Counted from the stretch's first letter, positions 1 through 8,220 are shown. The stretch is 64,000 nt of DNA from Allobosea sp. Leaf344 (GCF_001426225.1 NZ_LMRT01000014.1:213514-277513); one strand, 5' to 3'. Made by a program: numbers and translations. The notes: generated by a model not told the origin, from the sequence alone.

Positions 1-51
1 ATCGCAGAGCTCGACGCCCCCTGGGTTGCTTCGCTTCGCTCGCAATGACGG
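1..51. repeat. Palindromic repeat, copy 1 (cut by window edge)
   Basis: This is the right part of the repeat family seen five more times up to position 1326. It ends in the arm TTGCTTCGCTTCGCTCGCAA followed by TGACGG. The left arm lies outside the window. Confidence 0.85.
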
Positions 52-102
52 GTAGGGTGTGCTCCAGCATCTTCGGCGCTTCCTAATTGGACCGCCGATC
101 AG

Positions 103-185
103 CCGTCATTGCGAGCGCAGCGAAGCAACCCCGATCGCAGAGCTCGACGCCCCCCTAGGTTCCTTCAATGCGCTCGCAATGACGG
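103..185. repeat. Palindromic repeat, copy 2
   Basis: The left arm CCGTCATTGCGAGCGCAGCG and right arm CGCTCGCAATGACGG are inverted copies around a centre containing GCAGAGCTCGACGCCCCCC. The right arm carries substitutions (TTCCTTCAATGCG), so this copy is partly degenerate. Confidence 0.9.
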
Positions 186-237
186 GTCTGGCGTCCTTCC
201 AGCCTCTTCGGCCCGTCCAGATTGGATCGCCGATCAC

Positions 238-320
238 CCGTCATTGCGAGCGCAGCGAAGCAACCCAGCTCGCAGAGCTCGACGCCCCCCAAGGTTGCTT
301 CGCTTCGCTCGCAATGACGG
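238..320. repeat. Palindromic repeat, copy 3
   Basis: It has the same arms and centre as the other copies and starts 135 bp after copy 2. The flanking spacer also repeats (CAGC.TCTTCGGCC followed by ATTGGATCG), so the larger unit is about 135 bp. The stop codon of the DUF2019 gene lies 22 bp beyond it. Confidence 0.9.
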
Positions 321-341
321 GTGCGGTATGCCGCGCTTATA

Positions 342-716
342 TCAGCTCGGAACGTAGAAACCGCTCGCGAGATAGTCCAGCGTCATGCCGGCGTCCGCTG
401 ATTGCGGCAGGCAGTTGATGGCCTCGACCTTCTTCAATTCCCGGATGGCGGCGGCGCGATCGACCACGAGCAAGGCTTTGGCCGCTGTGACCCTGACCTG
501 CAGATTGCCTTGTCCGAGCAGAACCTTGAGCGCCCGCCGCTGATCGCCCGGCCGACCCTTGAGTTCCATCTCCACAGCCAGAAGTGCATCGAACAGTCTA
601 TTGAAGGTACGAACTTTGTATTCATCGAGCGCGATGCCGGATGAAATACAAAGCTCCTCGAATAACCTCACGAGTTCCTCGGTCTTCATCAAGGTGAGGT
701 TTGCCGGTCGCTTCAT
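342..716 (-). CDS. DUF2019 domain-containing protein
   Basis: This is a 124-residue protein whose core (EELVRLFEEL, then YKVRTFNRLFDALLAVEMELK, GDQRRALKVLL, VRVTAAKALL and a C-terminal SADAGMTLDYL) matches the DUF2019 family as I know it. That family is small, helical, HEAT-like and of unknown function. The gene sits alone between two groups of palindromic repeats and looks visibly less GC-rich than the neighbouring genes, as does the DNA upstream of it. There is no clear Shine-Dalgarno sequence before the ATG, so translation may be weak or leaderless. No partner gene suggests a role. Family assignment is fairly secure; function is unknown. Confidence 0.75.
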   Translation of the reverse strand: MKRPANLTLMKTEELVRLFEELCISSGIALDEYKVRTFNRLFDALLAVEMELKGRPGDQRRALKVLLGQGNLQVRVTAAKALLVVDRAAAIRELKKVEAINCLPQSADAGMTLDYLASGFYVPS

Positions 717-961
717 TTTGATACACTATCCGTGCGGAGTGCGGCCTGTTCGACGGTTCGGGCGCTCTTACCAGCTGCGACCACGCAAATATGCATAGGT
801 GACTGGTTTACGGAGGCTTCGGTCGATCTGGTGTCAAGCCGACATCTGTCGTTGCTTTATATTAAGACGTCACGACAGTTTCGTAATCGTCGATCGCGGA
901 TTGCGAAAAGTCATCGCGCTACGCTGCAGCGTCTTCGGATCGCCGCCAACGCGCCGATCAG
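717..961. other. Less GC-rich intergenic stretch upstream of the DUF2019 gene
   Basis: No credible coding frame lies here. The stretch contains AT-rich patches such as TTGCTTTATATTAAGACG near 853-870 and probably carries the promoter of the minus-strand DUF2019 gene. A TTGACA hexamer occurs on the minus strand near 834-839, but no convincing -10 follows at the right distance. Its right end (about 922-961) already resembles the spacer of the repeat array. Confidence 0.5.
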
Positions 962-1045
962 CCGTCATTGCGAGCGCAGCGAAGCAACCCAGCATCGTAG
1001 AGCTCGACGCTTCCCTGGGTTGCTTCGCTGCGCTCGCAATGACGG
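962..1045. repeat. Palindromic repeat, copy 4
   Basis: It has the same inverted arms as copies 1-3, with a slightly diverged centre (CATCGTAGAGCTCGACGCTTCC). It is the first copy of the second group of three. Confidence 0.9.
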
Positions 1046-1097
1046 GTGCGGTGTGAATGCAGCATCTTCGGCCTATCCAAATAGGATCGTCGATCAA

Positions 1098-1180
1098 CCG
1101 TCATTGCGAGCGCAGCGAAGCAACCCAGATCGCAGCGCTCGACGCCCCCCTAGGTTGCTTCGCTTCGCTCGCAATGACGG
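1098..1180. repeat. Palindromic repeat, copy 5
   Basis: It starts 136 bp after copy 4. The arms are intact and the spacer again contains the CAGCATCTTCGGCC-like segment. Confidence 0.9.
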
Positions 1181-1244
1181 GTGCGGTGTGGCTCCAGCGT
1201 CTTCGGCCCAGATGGGATCGGATCGACGGCAGCTCGTCCATCAA

Positions 1245-1326
1245 CCGTCATTGCGAGCGAAGCGAAGCAATCCATAGCGCGGAGCTCTACGCCCCCCTAG
1301 GTTGCTTCGCTTCGCTCGCAATGACG
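1245..1326. repeat. Palindromic repeat, copy 6
   Basis: This is the last copy. It is slightly diverged (GCGAAGCGAAGCAATCCATAGCG) and ends about 45 bp before the stop codon of the hydratase gene on the minus strand. The remaining bases to 1369 hold no other signal I can name. Confidence 0.88.
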
Positions 1327-1369
1327 ATTGGGCGTCGCTCCAACACCCGCCCCGCTCACTCGCCCCCGC

Positions 1370-2209
1370 TCACCCCGCCCGGCTGACGCCTTCCATGCGG
1401 ATGCGGCCGTCCGCGCCTTCGGTCCAGGCCCGGATCGCGCCGTCCTCCAGCCGCTTCGCCTTCACCGCGAAGGGCGCGCCGGCGATCAGCGGGTTGACGC
1501 CGCGATAATCCAGCTCGATCGGCGCGCCGCCGTTCAGCGTCGCGATGATGTTGAGCATCAGCGTCGCCTGGATCGGACCATGCACCACGAGCCCCGCATA
1601 GCCCTCTTCGCCGGTGACATAGGGCAGGTCGTAATGGATGCGGTGGCCGTTGAAGGTGATGGCGGAATAGCGGAACAGAAAGACCGGGCTCGTCTCCACC
1701 CGCCAGACCAGATCCGCCGCGGCGGGGGCGGCGGGGGCGGGCGGAGCGGTCGCGCCCGGCGTCGCCGCCTCGCGATAGACGATGTTGTGGCGCTCGCGCA
1801 GCGCAAGCCCGCGCGGGCTGATGATCTCGTGATCCACGGCGACGAAGCAGAGCGGGCCCGTGCGCCCCTCCTTGTAGGTCACGTCCGCGATGGTCGAGCG
1901 ACGCGTCACGGTATCGCCGAGGCGCAGCGGCGCGATCGTCGCGATCGTCCCGCCGGCCCACATCCGGCGCGGCAGCGGTACCGGCGGCAGGAATTCGCCA
2001 CGCGCGGCGTGACCGTCCGGCCCCAGCGCCTGCATCGGCGCGATCTGCGGGGCGAGGCACCAATGCAGCGCGAGCGGCGCGTCATCGGGCGGGCAGGGCG
2101 CGAGATGCGGCGCGAAGGTGGCGTGGAAGCTCTGCATCAGCCGGGGCGTGATCAGGTCGGACGCCTCCTCGCTGCGGCCGATCCAGGAGCGGAGCCTGTC
2201 GATATCCAT
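1370..2209 (-). CDS. MaoC/FAS1-like dehydratase (HTD2-type acyl-CoA hydratase)
   Basis: This 279-residue protein resembles the FAS1-like dehydratase / HTD2 group: an N-terminal hot-dog half (about 1-140, with DVTYKEGRTGPLCFVAVDHEI) and a C-terminal half with the hydratase-like stretch HRIHYDLPYVTGEEGYAGLVVHGP (about 195-220). Such enzymes hydrate enoyl-CoA thioesters; known members act on mesaconyl-C4-CoA or itaconyl-CoA. The ATG at 2209 was chosen because GAAGG lies just upstream and the gene follows the acyl-CoA dehydrogenase by 11 bp. A longer open frame upstream is a shadow of that gene. The family is clear and the exact substrate is inferred only from neighbours. Confidence 0.8.
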   Translation of the reverse strand: MDIDRLRSWIGRSEEASDLITPRLMQSFHATFAPHLAPCPPDDAPLALHWCLAPQIAPMQALGPDGHAARGEFLPPVPLPRRMWAGGTIATIAPLRLGDTVTRRSTIADVTYKEGRTGPLCFVAVDHEIISPRGLALRERHNIVYREAATPGATAPPAPAAPAAADLVWRVETSPVFLFRYSAITFNGHRIHYDLPYVTGEEGYAGLVVHGPIQATLMLNIIATLNGGAPIELDYRGVNPLIAGAPFAVKAKRLEDGAIRAWTEGADGRIRMEGVSRAG

Positions 2210-2220
2210 GGAACCAGCCT

Positions 2221-3378
2221 TCAATAGGAGCGCGGCATGCCGAGCACATGCTCGGCGAGATGCGACAGGATCAGATTGGTCGAGATCGGCGCGACCTGGT
2301 AGAGCCGCGTCTCCCTGAATTTGCGCTCGACATCGTATTCCTCGGCGAAGCCGAAGCCGCCATGCGTCTGGATGCAGGCATTGGCCGCCTCGAAGGAGGC
2401 GTCCGCCGCCAGCATCTTCGCCATATTGGCTTCCGCGCCGCAGGGCTCGCCGGCCTCGTAGAGCCGGATCGCCTCGCGCACCATCAGCTCGGCGGCGCGC
2501 ATATTGGCGTAGGCCTTGGCGATCGGGAATTGGATGCCCTGGTTCTGGCCGATCGGCCGGCCGAAGACCTGCCTCTCCCTGGCATAGGCGGCCGATTTTT
2601 CGGTGAACCATTTGGCGTCGCCCACGCATTCCGCCGCGATCAGGATGCGCTCGGCGTTCATGCCCGAGAGGATGTAGCGAAAGCCCTTGCCCTCTTCGCC
2701 GATCAGATTCTCGGCCGGGACCTTCACATTGTCGAAGAACACCTCCGTCGTGGCGTGGTTCATCATCGTGCGGATCGGCCGGATGGTGAGCCCCGCCTGC
2801 AGCGCCGCGCGCATGTCGAGGATGAAGACCGACAGCCCCTCGGTGCGCTTGGCGACCTCCTCGCGCGGTGTGGTGCGCGCCAGCAGCAGCATCAGGTCGG
2901 ATTGCGCGGCCCGGCTGGTCCAGATCTTCTGGCCGTTGACGACGTAATGATCGCCCTCGAGCCGCGCCGTCGTGCGCAGAGAGGTGGTGTCGGTGCCGCT
3001 GGTCGGCTCGGTGACGCCGAAAGCCTGCAGGCGCAGCTCCCCCGAGGCGATCTTCGGCAGATATTGCTGCTTCTGCGCATCGGAGCCGTGCCGCAGCAGC
3101 GTCCCCATGATGTACATCTGCGCGTGGCAGGCGGCGCCGTTGCAGCCCTGGCGCTGGATCTCCTCCATGATCACGGCCGCGGCCGAGAGCGGCAGGCCGG
3201 CCCCGCCATAGGCCTCGGGGATCAGCGCGGCGAGAAAGCCGCTCTCCGTCAGCGCCTGCACGAATTCGGTGGGATAGGCCATCTCCCGGTCGAGCCTGCG
3301 CCAGTATTCGCCGGGAAACCCGGCGCAGAGCCTGGCAACGGCGTCGCGGATCTCGGCATGGTCGGCATGGTTCTGCAT
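2221..3378 (-). CDS. Acyl-CoA dehydrogenase family protein
   Basis: This 385-residue flavoenzyme of normal family length would oxidise an acyl-CoA to the 2-enoyl-CoA, passing electrons to electron-transfer flavoprotein. Family marks are FGVTEPTSGTD (about 120-130, FAD/substrate loop), YVVNGQKIWTS (about 145-155), RQVFGRPIGQNQ (about 269-280) and the C-terminal HGGFGFAEEYDVER (339-352). The residue aligned with the usual catalytic Glu of YEGT is Gln361 (LYQVAPIS). Glu243 in NAERI matches the alternative base position known from isovaleryl-CoA and long-chain dehydrogenases. The start at 3378 has GGAAGAAG upstream; an upstream in-frame start is less likely. It lies 11 bp before the hydratase gene, so they are co-transcribed. 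Confidence 0.9.
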   Translation of the reverse strand: MQNHADHAEIRDAVARLCAGFPGEYWRRLDREMAYPTEFVQALTESGFLAALIPEAYGGAGLPLSAAAVIMEEIQRQGCNGAACHAQMYIMGTLLRHGSDAQKQQYLPKIASGELRLQAFGVTEPTSGTDTTSLRTTARLEGDHYVVNGQKIWTSRAAQSDLMLLLARTTPREEVAKRTEGLSVFILDMRAALQAGLTIRPIRTMMNHATTEVFFDNVKVPAENLIGEEGKGFRYILSGMNAERILIAAECVGDAKWFTEKSAAYARERQVFGRPIGQNQGIQFPIAKAYANMRAAELMVREAIRLYEAGEPCGAEANMAKMLAADASFEAANACIQTHGGFGFAEEYDVERKFRETRLYQVAPISTNLILSHLAEHVLGMPRSY

Positions 3379-3501
3379 GATCGGAGCTTCTTCCTTCGGT
3401 GATGTTTCGCCTCGACCGCGACCCCCGCTGCATCCTGCGAGACGGCCGCTACGGGCCGCCACGGGACGAGGATCGAGTATCGGGGCGGCATGAATCCTGG
3501 C

Positions 3502-4662
3502 CTAGCCCTGGCCCGAGCGCGCCGGGGTAGCGTCCTCTGCGAAAAATTCGGCCCGAAGCGCCGCGTCATGGTCGCCGAGCGCCGGCACCGGGCGCAGGCG
3601 GACGCGCTGCCCGTCGACGATCGCCGGCGGTGCCAGCACCTCGATCGGCCCGGCCGGGGTCTCCACGGCGAGCGCGGTGGCGGAGGGGTGGCTGATCAGA
3701 TCGCCGACGCTGGAGACCGTGCCATAGGCGATCCCCTCCCGGTTCAGCGCAGCGGTGATCTCGGCATAGGAGCGGCCGATCATCAGCGCCTGGATCGCCT
3801 CGTCCAGCGCCTTGCGCTCCCGCACGCGCAGCACATTGCTGGCGAAGCGCGGCTCCTGCGCCAGCGCCGGGCTACCCAGCACGTCCCGCGCCAGGATCAG
3901 CCACTCCCGCTCGCTCTGCACGGAGAGCAGCAGCGCGCCGTCGGCAAGCGAGAACACGCCATAGGGCGCGATCGAGGGATGGGCGAGCCCGAGCCGCGGC
4001 GGCTCGATCCCGCCATAGCGCCGCGTCAGATAGGGCACGTTCATCAGATCGGCGATGGTGTCGAACAGCGACAGCGCGATATGCGACCCCTTGCCGGTGC
4101 GGGCCCGCCGCAGCAGCGCCTCCAGGATCGCCGCATAGGCGGCCTGACCGGTGGAGATGTCGACGATCGAGATGCCGATCCGCGTCGGCCCCGAGCTTTC
4201 GTTGCCGGTGATGGCGGAGAGGCCGGTTTCGGCCTGGACCAGGAGGTCATAGGCCTTGCGCCGGTAATCCGGACTGTCGGGCGCATAGCCCGAGACGTCG
4301 CAGGTGATCAGCCGGGGATGGCGCCGGCGCAGGGCCTCGCTGCCGATGCCGAGGCGCTCGGTCGCTCCCGGCGCCAGATTCTGGATGAAGACATCCGCCT
4401 TCGCCAGCATCGCCTCGACCAGAGCGAGATCATCCGGCTGCTTCAGGTCGACGCGGCAGGATTCCTTGCCGCGATTGATCCAGACGAAATAGGAGGAGAG
4501 GCCCTGCGCGTAATCATCGTAGCCGCGCGAAAAATCGCCCTCCGCCCGTTCGAGCTTGATCACCCGGGCGCCGGCATCGGCCAGCCGGCAGGTCGCCAGC
4601 GGCACGGCCACCGCCTGCTCCAGCGCCACCACCAGAATTCCCTCGAGAGCATCCGCCACCAT
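3502..4662 (-). CDS. CaiB/BaiF family (class III) CoA-transferase
   Basis: This 386-residue enzyme would move CoA between two carboxylic acids through an aspartyl-CoA anhydride. The N-terminal VPLATCRLADAGARVIKLE, ESCRVDLKQPD, FIQNLAPGATERLGIG and KAYDLLVQAETG are all typical; Asp139 in the last motif is the expected catalytic residue. The ATG at 4662 fits the family N-terminus better than a 31-residue longer start. It is the first gene of the minus-strand set, 123 bp upstream of the acyl-CoA dehydrogenase, and is divergent from the ABC importer. It probably activates the acid that the importer brings in; the acid itself cannot be read from the sequence. Confidence 0.87.
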   Translation of the reverse strand: MVADALEGILVVALEQAVAVPLATCRLADAGARVIKLERAEGDFSRGYDDYAQGLSSYFVWINRGKESCRVDLKQPDDLALVEAMLAKADVFIQNLAPGATERLGIGSEALRRRHPRLITCDVSGYAPDSPDYRRKAYDLLVQAETGLSAITGNESSGPTRIGISIVDISTGQAAYAAILEALLRRARTGKGSHIALSLFDTIADLMNVPYLTRRYGGIEPPRLGLAHPSIAPYGVFSLADGALLLSVQSEREWLILARDVLGSPALAQEPRFASNVLRVRERKALDEAIQALMIGRSYAEITAALNREGIAYGTVSSVGDLISHPSATALAVETPAGPIEVLAPPAIVDGQRVRLRPVPALGDHDAALRAEFFAEDATPARSGQG

Positions 4663-4905
4663 GCGCGCCACATCCTGCCGAGCCGATCCCGCCCGCGTGC
4701 CACACCGCCCGCGCAGCCCCCGCCAAGTCAAATAGCGATTTTCGATAAGGCCCATAGCGGAATGCGGCAGCGGCGGGCGGACTATAAATTCTCGCTATGC
4801 CCCGCATCGCTTTATCCTTCTTGCGGCACCCGCCCGCCCATGCACCCCTTGCCCCGGGTTGCGCGCCAGCAAGAGCGCGCGCCGTGAGGATTCAGGGAGA
4901 GCACC

Positions 4906-6210
4906 ATGATCAGACGAACCCTAGCGGCCGCGGCTTTGGCGGCCACTGCGTTGCTGGCGCTGCCGGCTGCCGCCCAGGACAAGCCCAAGGAGCTGGTCGT
5001 CGGCATCGCGACCTTCCTTTCCGGCCCGGCTTCCGTCTTCGGCGTGCCGGGCAAGAACGCGGCCGACCTGTTCTTCGAGGAGGTCAATGCCAAGGGCGGC
5101 ATTCTCGGCGTGCCGGTGAAGCCGGTCTATGTCGACGAGGGCGCCGGCACCAACCAGCTGATTTCCGAATATCGCCGCGTCGTCCAGGACCAGGGCGCGC
5201 AGGTGATGTTCGGCGCCATCTCCTCGGGCTCCTGCAACGCGCTGGCGCCGGTCGCCGAGGACCTCAAGGTCGTCAACATCATGTGGGATTGCGGCACGCA
5301 GACCATCTTCGAGGACGGCAAGTGGAAATACTCCGTCCGCACGCAGGGCCATGCCGGCGCCGAGATGATGGCGACGCTGCTCTACCTCATGAAGGTCAAG
5401 CCGGACTTCAAGACCATCGCCGTGGTCAACCAGGACTATGCCTGGGGCCGCGAATCCTGGGCGCTGTTCCAGGCCGGGCTGAAGGCGCTGAAGCCCGATG
5501 TGAAGATCGTCGCCGAGCTCTTCCCGAAATTCGGCGCGCCCGATTTCTCCACCGAAATCACGCGGCTGTCGGCGCTGCGGCCCGATGTCGTGCTCTCGAC
5601 CTCATGGGGCGGCGATCTCGACACCTTCGTCCAGCAGGCCGCGGCGCGCGGGCTGCTGAAGCAGTCGACCTTCGTCCTGCCTCTGGCCGAGAGCTCGATG
5701 GAGCGGCTCGGCGCGGTGATGCCGGAGGGGGTGATCGTCGGCGGGCGCGGCGACCATTATTTCCTGCATCCCAAGCACAAGAACTCGGCGGAGATGCAGA
5801 GCTTCGTCAAGAAGTACAAGGAGAAGACCAACGTCTATCCGATCTACCCGACCTTCCACATGAACCAGGCCGTCACCGGGCTGGTGAAGGCCTATGAGAA
5901 GGCCAGCGCCGCGGCCGGCGGCAAATGGCCGACCAAGGAGCAGGTCATCGCCGCCTTCGAGGGGCTGGAATTCAAGTCGCTGACCGGCACGATCACGGTG
6001 CGCGAGGATCATCAGGGGCTGGAGGACCAGCTGCTCGGCACCACCAAGCGCGTCCCGGAATACCCCTTCGCCGTCTATGACAACATGGCGCTCTATCCCG
6101 GCAAGCTCGTCACCACCCCCGTCGGGCAGAAGTCGCTCGAATGGTTCGCCAAGGTCTCGCAGGACCTCGTCAACGACAAGTCGATCGAGACCTTCACCTA
6201 TTCCAAGTGA
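4906..6210 (+). CDS. ABC transporter substrate-binding protein (branched-chain amino acid type)
   Basis: This 434-residue protein has a signal peptide (about 1-23, MIRRT followed by an Ala/Leu-rich core ending PAAAQ) and a periplasmic binding fold of the Leu/Ile/Val-binding (Peripla_BP_6) type: VGIATFLSGPASVFG, FFEEVNAKGGILGVPV and a central VFGAISSG-like loop. It would capture the imported compound in the periplasm. It is the first gene of a five-gene importer set and is followed by a 163-bp gap with a strong hairpin, as often seen where the binding protein is made in excess. The family imports amides and aromatic or dicarboxylic acids as well as amino acids, so the substrate is open. Confidence 0.92.
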   Translation: MIRRTLAAAALAATALLALPAAAQDKPKELVVGIATFLSGPASVFGVPGKNAADLFFEEVNAKGGILGVPVKPVYVDEGAGTNQLISEYRRVVQDQGAQVMFGAISSGSCNALAPVAEDLKVVNIMWDCGTQTIFEDGKWKYSVRTQGHAGAEMMATLLYLMKVKPDFKTIAVVNQDYAWGRESWALFQAGLKALKPDVKIVAELFPKFGAPDFSTEITRLSALRPDVVLSTSWGGDLDTFVQQAAARGLLKQSTFVLPLAESSMERLGAVMPEGVIVGGRGDHYFLHPKHKNSAEMQSFVKKYKEKTNVYPIYPTFHMNQAVTGLVKAYEKASAAAGGKWPTKEQVIAAFEGLEFKSLTGTITVREDHQGLEDQLLGTTKRVPEYPFAVYDNMALYPGKLVTTPVGQKSLEWFAKVSQDLVNDKSIETFTYSK

Positions 6211-6331
6211 AGGCCCCGTCACGGTCTGCCGGCCGCGCTGACGCCGGCGTCCCGGATGGCGCCCGCGCCCGAGACGCGCGGGCCGCCATCGCCGCCGCTG
6301 CGCTCGTCGCGGGCGGAAACCTCACCCCCAG

Positions 6332-6354
6332 CCCCTCCCCGTCGCGGGGAGGGG
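6332..6354 (+). terminator. GC-rich hairpin between binding protein and permease
   Basis: A perfect 10-bp inverted repeat (CCCCTCCCCG and CGGGGAGGGG) surrounds a TCG loop in the gap after the binding-protein gene. There is no T tract, so it is more likely an mRNA-stabilising or attenuating hairpin, or a small repeat element, than a full terminator. Confidence 0.45.
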
Positions 6355-6373
6355 GACAGGTCGCGGACACACG

Positions 6374-7279
6374 ATGCCTCCTGAGATGATCTTCCTCGCC
6401 GCGCTCGACGGCATCGCCTATGGCTCGCTGATCTTCCTGGTCGCGGTCGGGCTCTCGCTGATCTTCGGCGTGCTCGGCGTGCTCAACGTCGCCCATGGCT
6501 CCTTCTACGCCATCGGCGCCTATGTCGCCGCCAGCGCCGTGCTGGCCGCCGGCGGCATGGGCCTGCCGACCTGGCTCGCCTTTCCGCTCTTCCTGGCCGC
6601 GGCCATTCTGGTCGGCGTGGTCATCGGCGGGCTGGTCGAGGCGCTGCTGCTGCGCCGGATCTACGGCAAGGAGGAGGTTCTCCAGCTCCTCGTCACCTTC
6701 GCCGTCTTCATGATCCTGGAGGATGCGCAGAAGGTGGTGTTCGGCGTGCGGCCGCTCTTCGCCAATGCGCCGATGAACTGGCTCGGCACCGTCGAGGTCT
6801 TCGGCATCTTCTACACCCGCTACCAGCTGATCCTGATCCCGCTCGTCGCGCTCGCGGTGCTGGTCGGCCTGCGGCTGTTCCTGCGCCGCACCAGCTTCGG
6901 CCGCGCCATCGTCGCGGTCACGCAGGATCGCGAGGCGGCGATGGCGATGGGCATCGACGCCACCCGCATCTACCTCTTCACCTTCATGATCGGCGCCAGC
7001 CTGGCGGCTCTGGGCGGCGCGCTGTCCTCCGCCACCACCTCGCTCACGCCCGGCATCGGCTCCGGCATGATCGTGCTCTCCTTCGCGGTGGCGGCGACGG
7101 CGGGTCTCGGCCGCATCGAGGGCGCGGCGGTCGCGGCGCTGATGATCGGCCTCGGCCGCTCGATCGCGGTGTATTTCGCGCCGGAATTCGACGTGCTGAT
7201 CCCCTATCTCATCATGGTCGCCGTGCTGCTGATCAAGCCGGAAGGGCTGTTCACCACCGTGCAGACGAGGAAAGTCTGA
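6374..7279 (+). CDS. Branched-chain amino acid ABC transporter permease (LivH type)
   Basis: This 301-residue integral membrane protein is one half of the importer channel. It begins with the LivH-like stretch LAALDGIAYGSLIFLVAVGLSLIFGVLGVLNVAHG and contains the cytoplasmic coupling segment RRTSFGRAIVAVTQDREAAMAMGID (about 175-200). I see about eight hydrophobic segments. The stop overlaps the next start by one base, showing translational coupling with the LivM-type permease. Confidence 0.92.
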   Translation: MPPEMIFLAALDGIAYGSLIFLVAVGLSLIFGVLGVLNVAHGSFYAIGAYVAASAVLAAGGMGLPTWLAFPLFLAAAILVGVVIGGLVEALLLRRIYGKEEVLQLLVTFAVFMILEDAQKVVFGVRPLFANAPMNWLGTVEVFGIFYTRYQLILIPLVALAVLVGLRLFLRRTSFGRAIVAVTQDREAAMAMGIDATRIYLFTFMIGASLAALGGALSSATTSLTPGIGSGMIVLSFAVAATAGLGRIEGAAVAALMIGLGRSIAVYFAPEFDVLIPYLIMVAVLLIKPEGLFTTVQTRKV

Positions 7280-8220
7280 TGACGCGCCAGATCATCGTCG
7301 GCGCGCTGCTGCTCATCGCCCTGATCGTCTTCCCGCTGCTCTCGCCCTGGTCCACCGTCATCCTGACGGTCGCGCTCTGCGAGGGGCTGGCGGCGCTCGG
7401 GATCCTGATCCTGCTGCGGGCGGGGCAGGTCTCCTTCGGCCATGGGCTGTTCTTCGCCTTCTCCGCCTATGTCGTCGCCTTCATGGCGGCGGCGAAATTC
7501 GGCCGTGAGGTGTTGCTGCTGGTGCCGATCGCCACCGCCGCCTCGGGCCTCGTCGCGGCGCTGGTCGGGCTGTTCATCGTGCGCTACCGCGCGATCTTCT
7601 TCGGCATGCTGAATCTCGCCATCTCGATGGTGTTCTTCTCGCTGCTGGAGAAGCTCTTCTCGATCACCGGCGGCGCCGACGGCAAGCGCGTGCCGCGGCC
7701 GACCCTGGCCGGGATGACGCTGGAGCGCGAAAGCTTCGAATTCTGGATGTTCTACATCACCCTGGCGCTGGCCGTGATCGCGGCACTCGCCGTGGCGCGC
7801 TATCTCGTCTCGCCCGGCGGCAAGGCGCTGGAGGCGATCAAGTCCAACGAGACGCGGCTGGAATATCTCGGCGTCTCCAGCCGGAAGGTGCTCTACGGCG
7901 CCTATCTCACCTCCGGCCTGCTGGCGGGGCTCGGCGGCGCGATCATCGCGCTGGTATCCGGCCATGTCACGCCGGAGCTGGCCTATTGGGTCCGCTCGGG
8001 CGAATTCGTGTTCATCGCCATTCTGGGCGGGGCGGGCGGCGTCGCCGGCCCCTTCCTGGGCGCGCTGATGTTCCAGATCATCCGCGGCTACGCCGCCGTC
8101 TATGCGCCGGAGACCTGGCATGCGGTGCTGGGCGTCATGCTGCTCGTCATCATCTTCTTCGCGCCGGCCGGCCTCTACGGGCTGATCCTCGGACGCAAGC
8201 GCGCGGGAGACGCGACATGA
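7279..8220 (+). CDS. Branched-chain amino acid ABC transporter permease (LivM type)
   Basis: This 313-residue membrane protein is the second channel subunit. LivM features are LLRAGQVSFGHGLFFAFSAYV near the N-terminus and GKALEAIKSNETRLEYLGVSSRKVLYGAYLTSGLLAGLGGA in the coupling-helix region. The start overlaps the LivH-type stop by one base and the stop overlaps the next start by four bases, so the set is a tight operon. Confidence 0.92.
   Translation: MTRQIIVGALLLIALIVFPLLSPWSTVILTVALCEGLAALGILILLRAGQVSFGHGLFFAFSAYVVAFMAAAKFGREVLLLVPIATAASGLVAALVGLFIVRYRAIFFGMLNLAISMVFFSLLEKLFSITGGADGKRVPRPTLAGMTLERESFEFWMFYITLALAVIAALAVARYLVSPGGKALEAIKSNETRLEYLGVSSRKVLYGAYLTSGLLAGLGGAIIALVSGHVTPELAYWVRSGEFVFIAILGGAGGVAGPFLGALMFQIIRGYAAVYAPETWHAVLGVMLLVIIFFAPAGLYGLILGRKRAGDAT

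Noticed and set aside
1..1326. Repeat array as CRISPR
   Set aside because: Units are 83-bp dyads, spacers resemble one another, and no cas genes are near.
59..1386. Open frames translating the repeats (peptides with RHCERSEAT or RAQRSNP)
   Set aside because: They are translations of the palindromic repeat in several frames, lack ribosome sites and have no family; such products are a known annotation artefact.
2210..3433. Long frame extending the hydratase gene upstream to 3433
   Set aside because: It is a shadow of the acyl-CoA dehydrogenase gene; the hydratase fold and ribosome site start at 2209.
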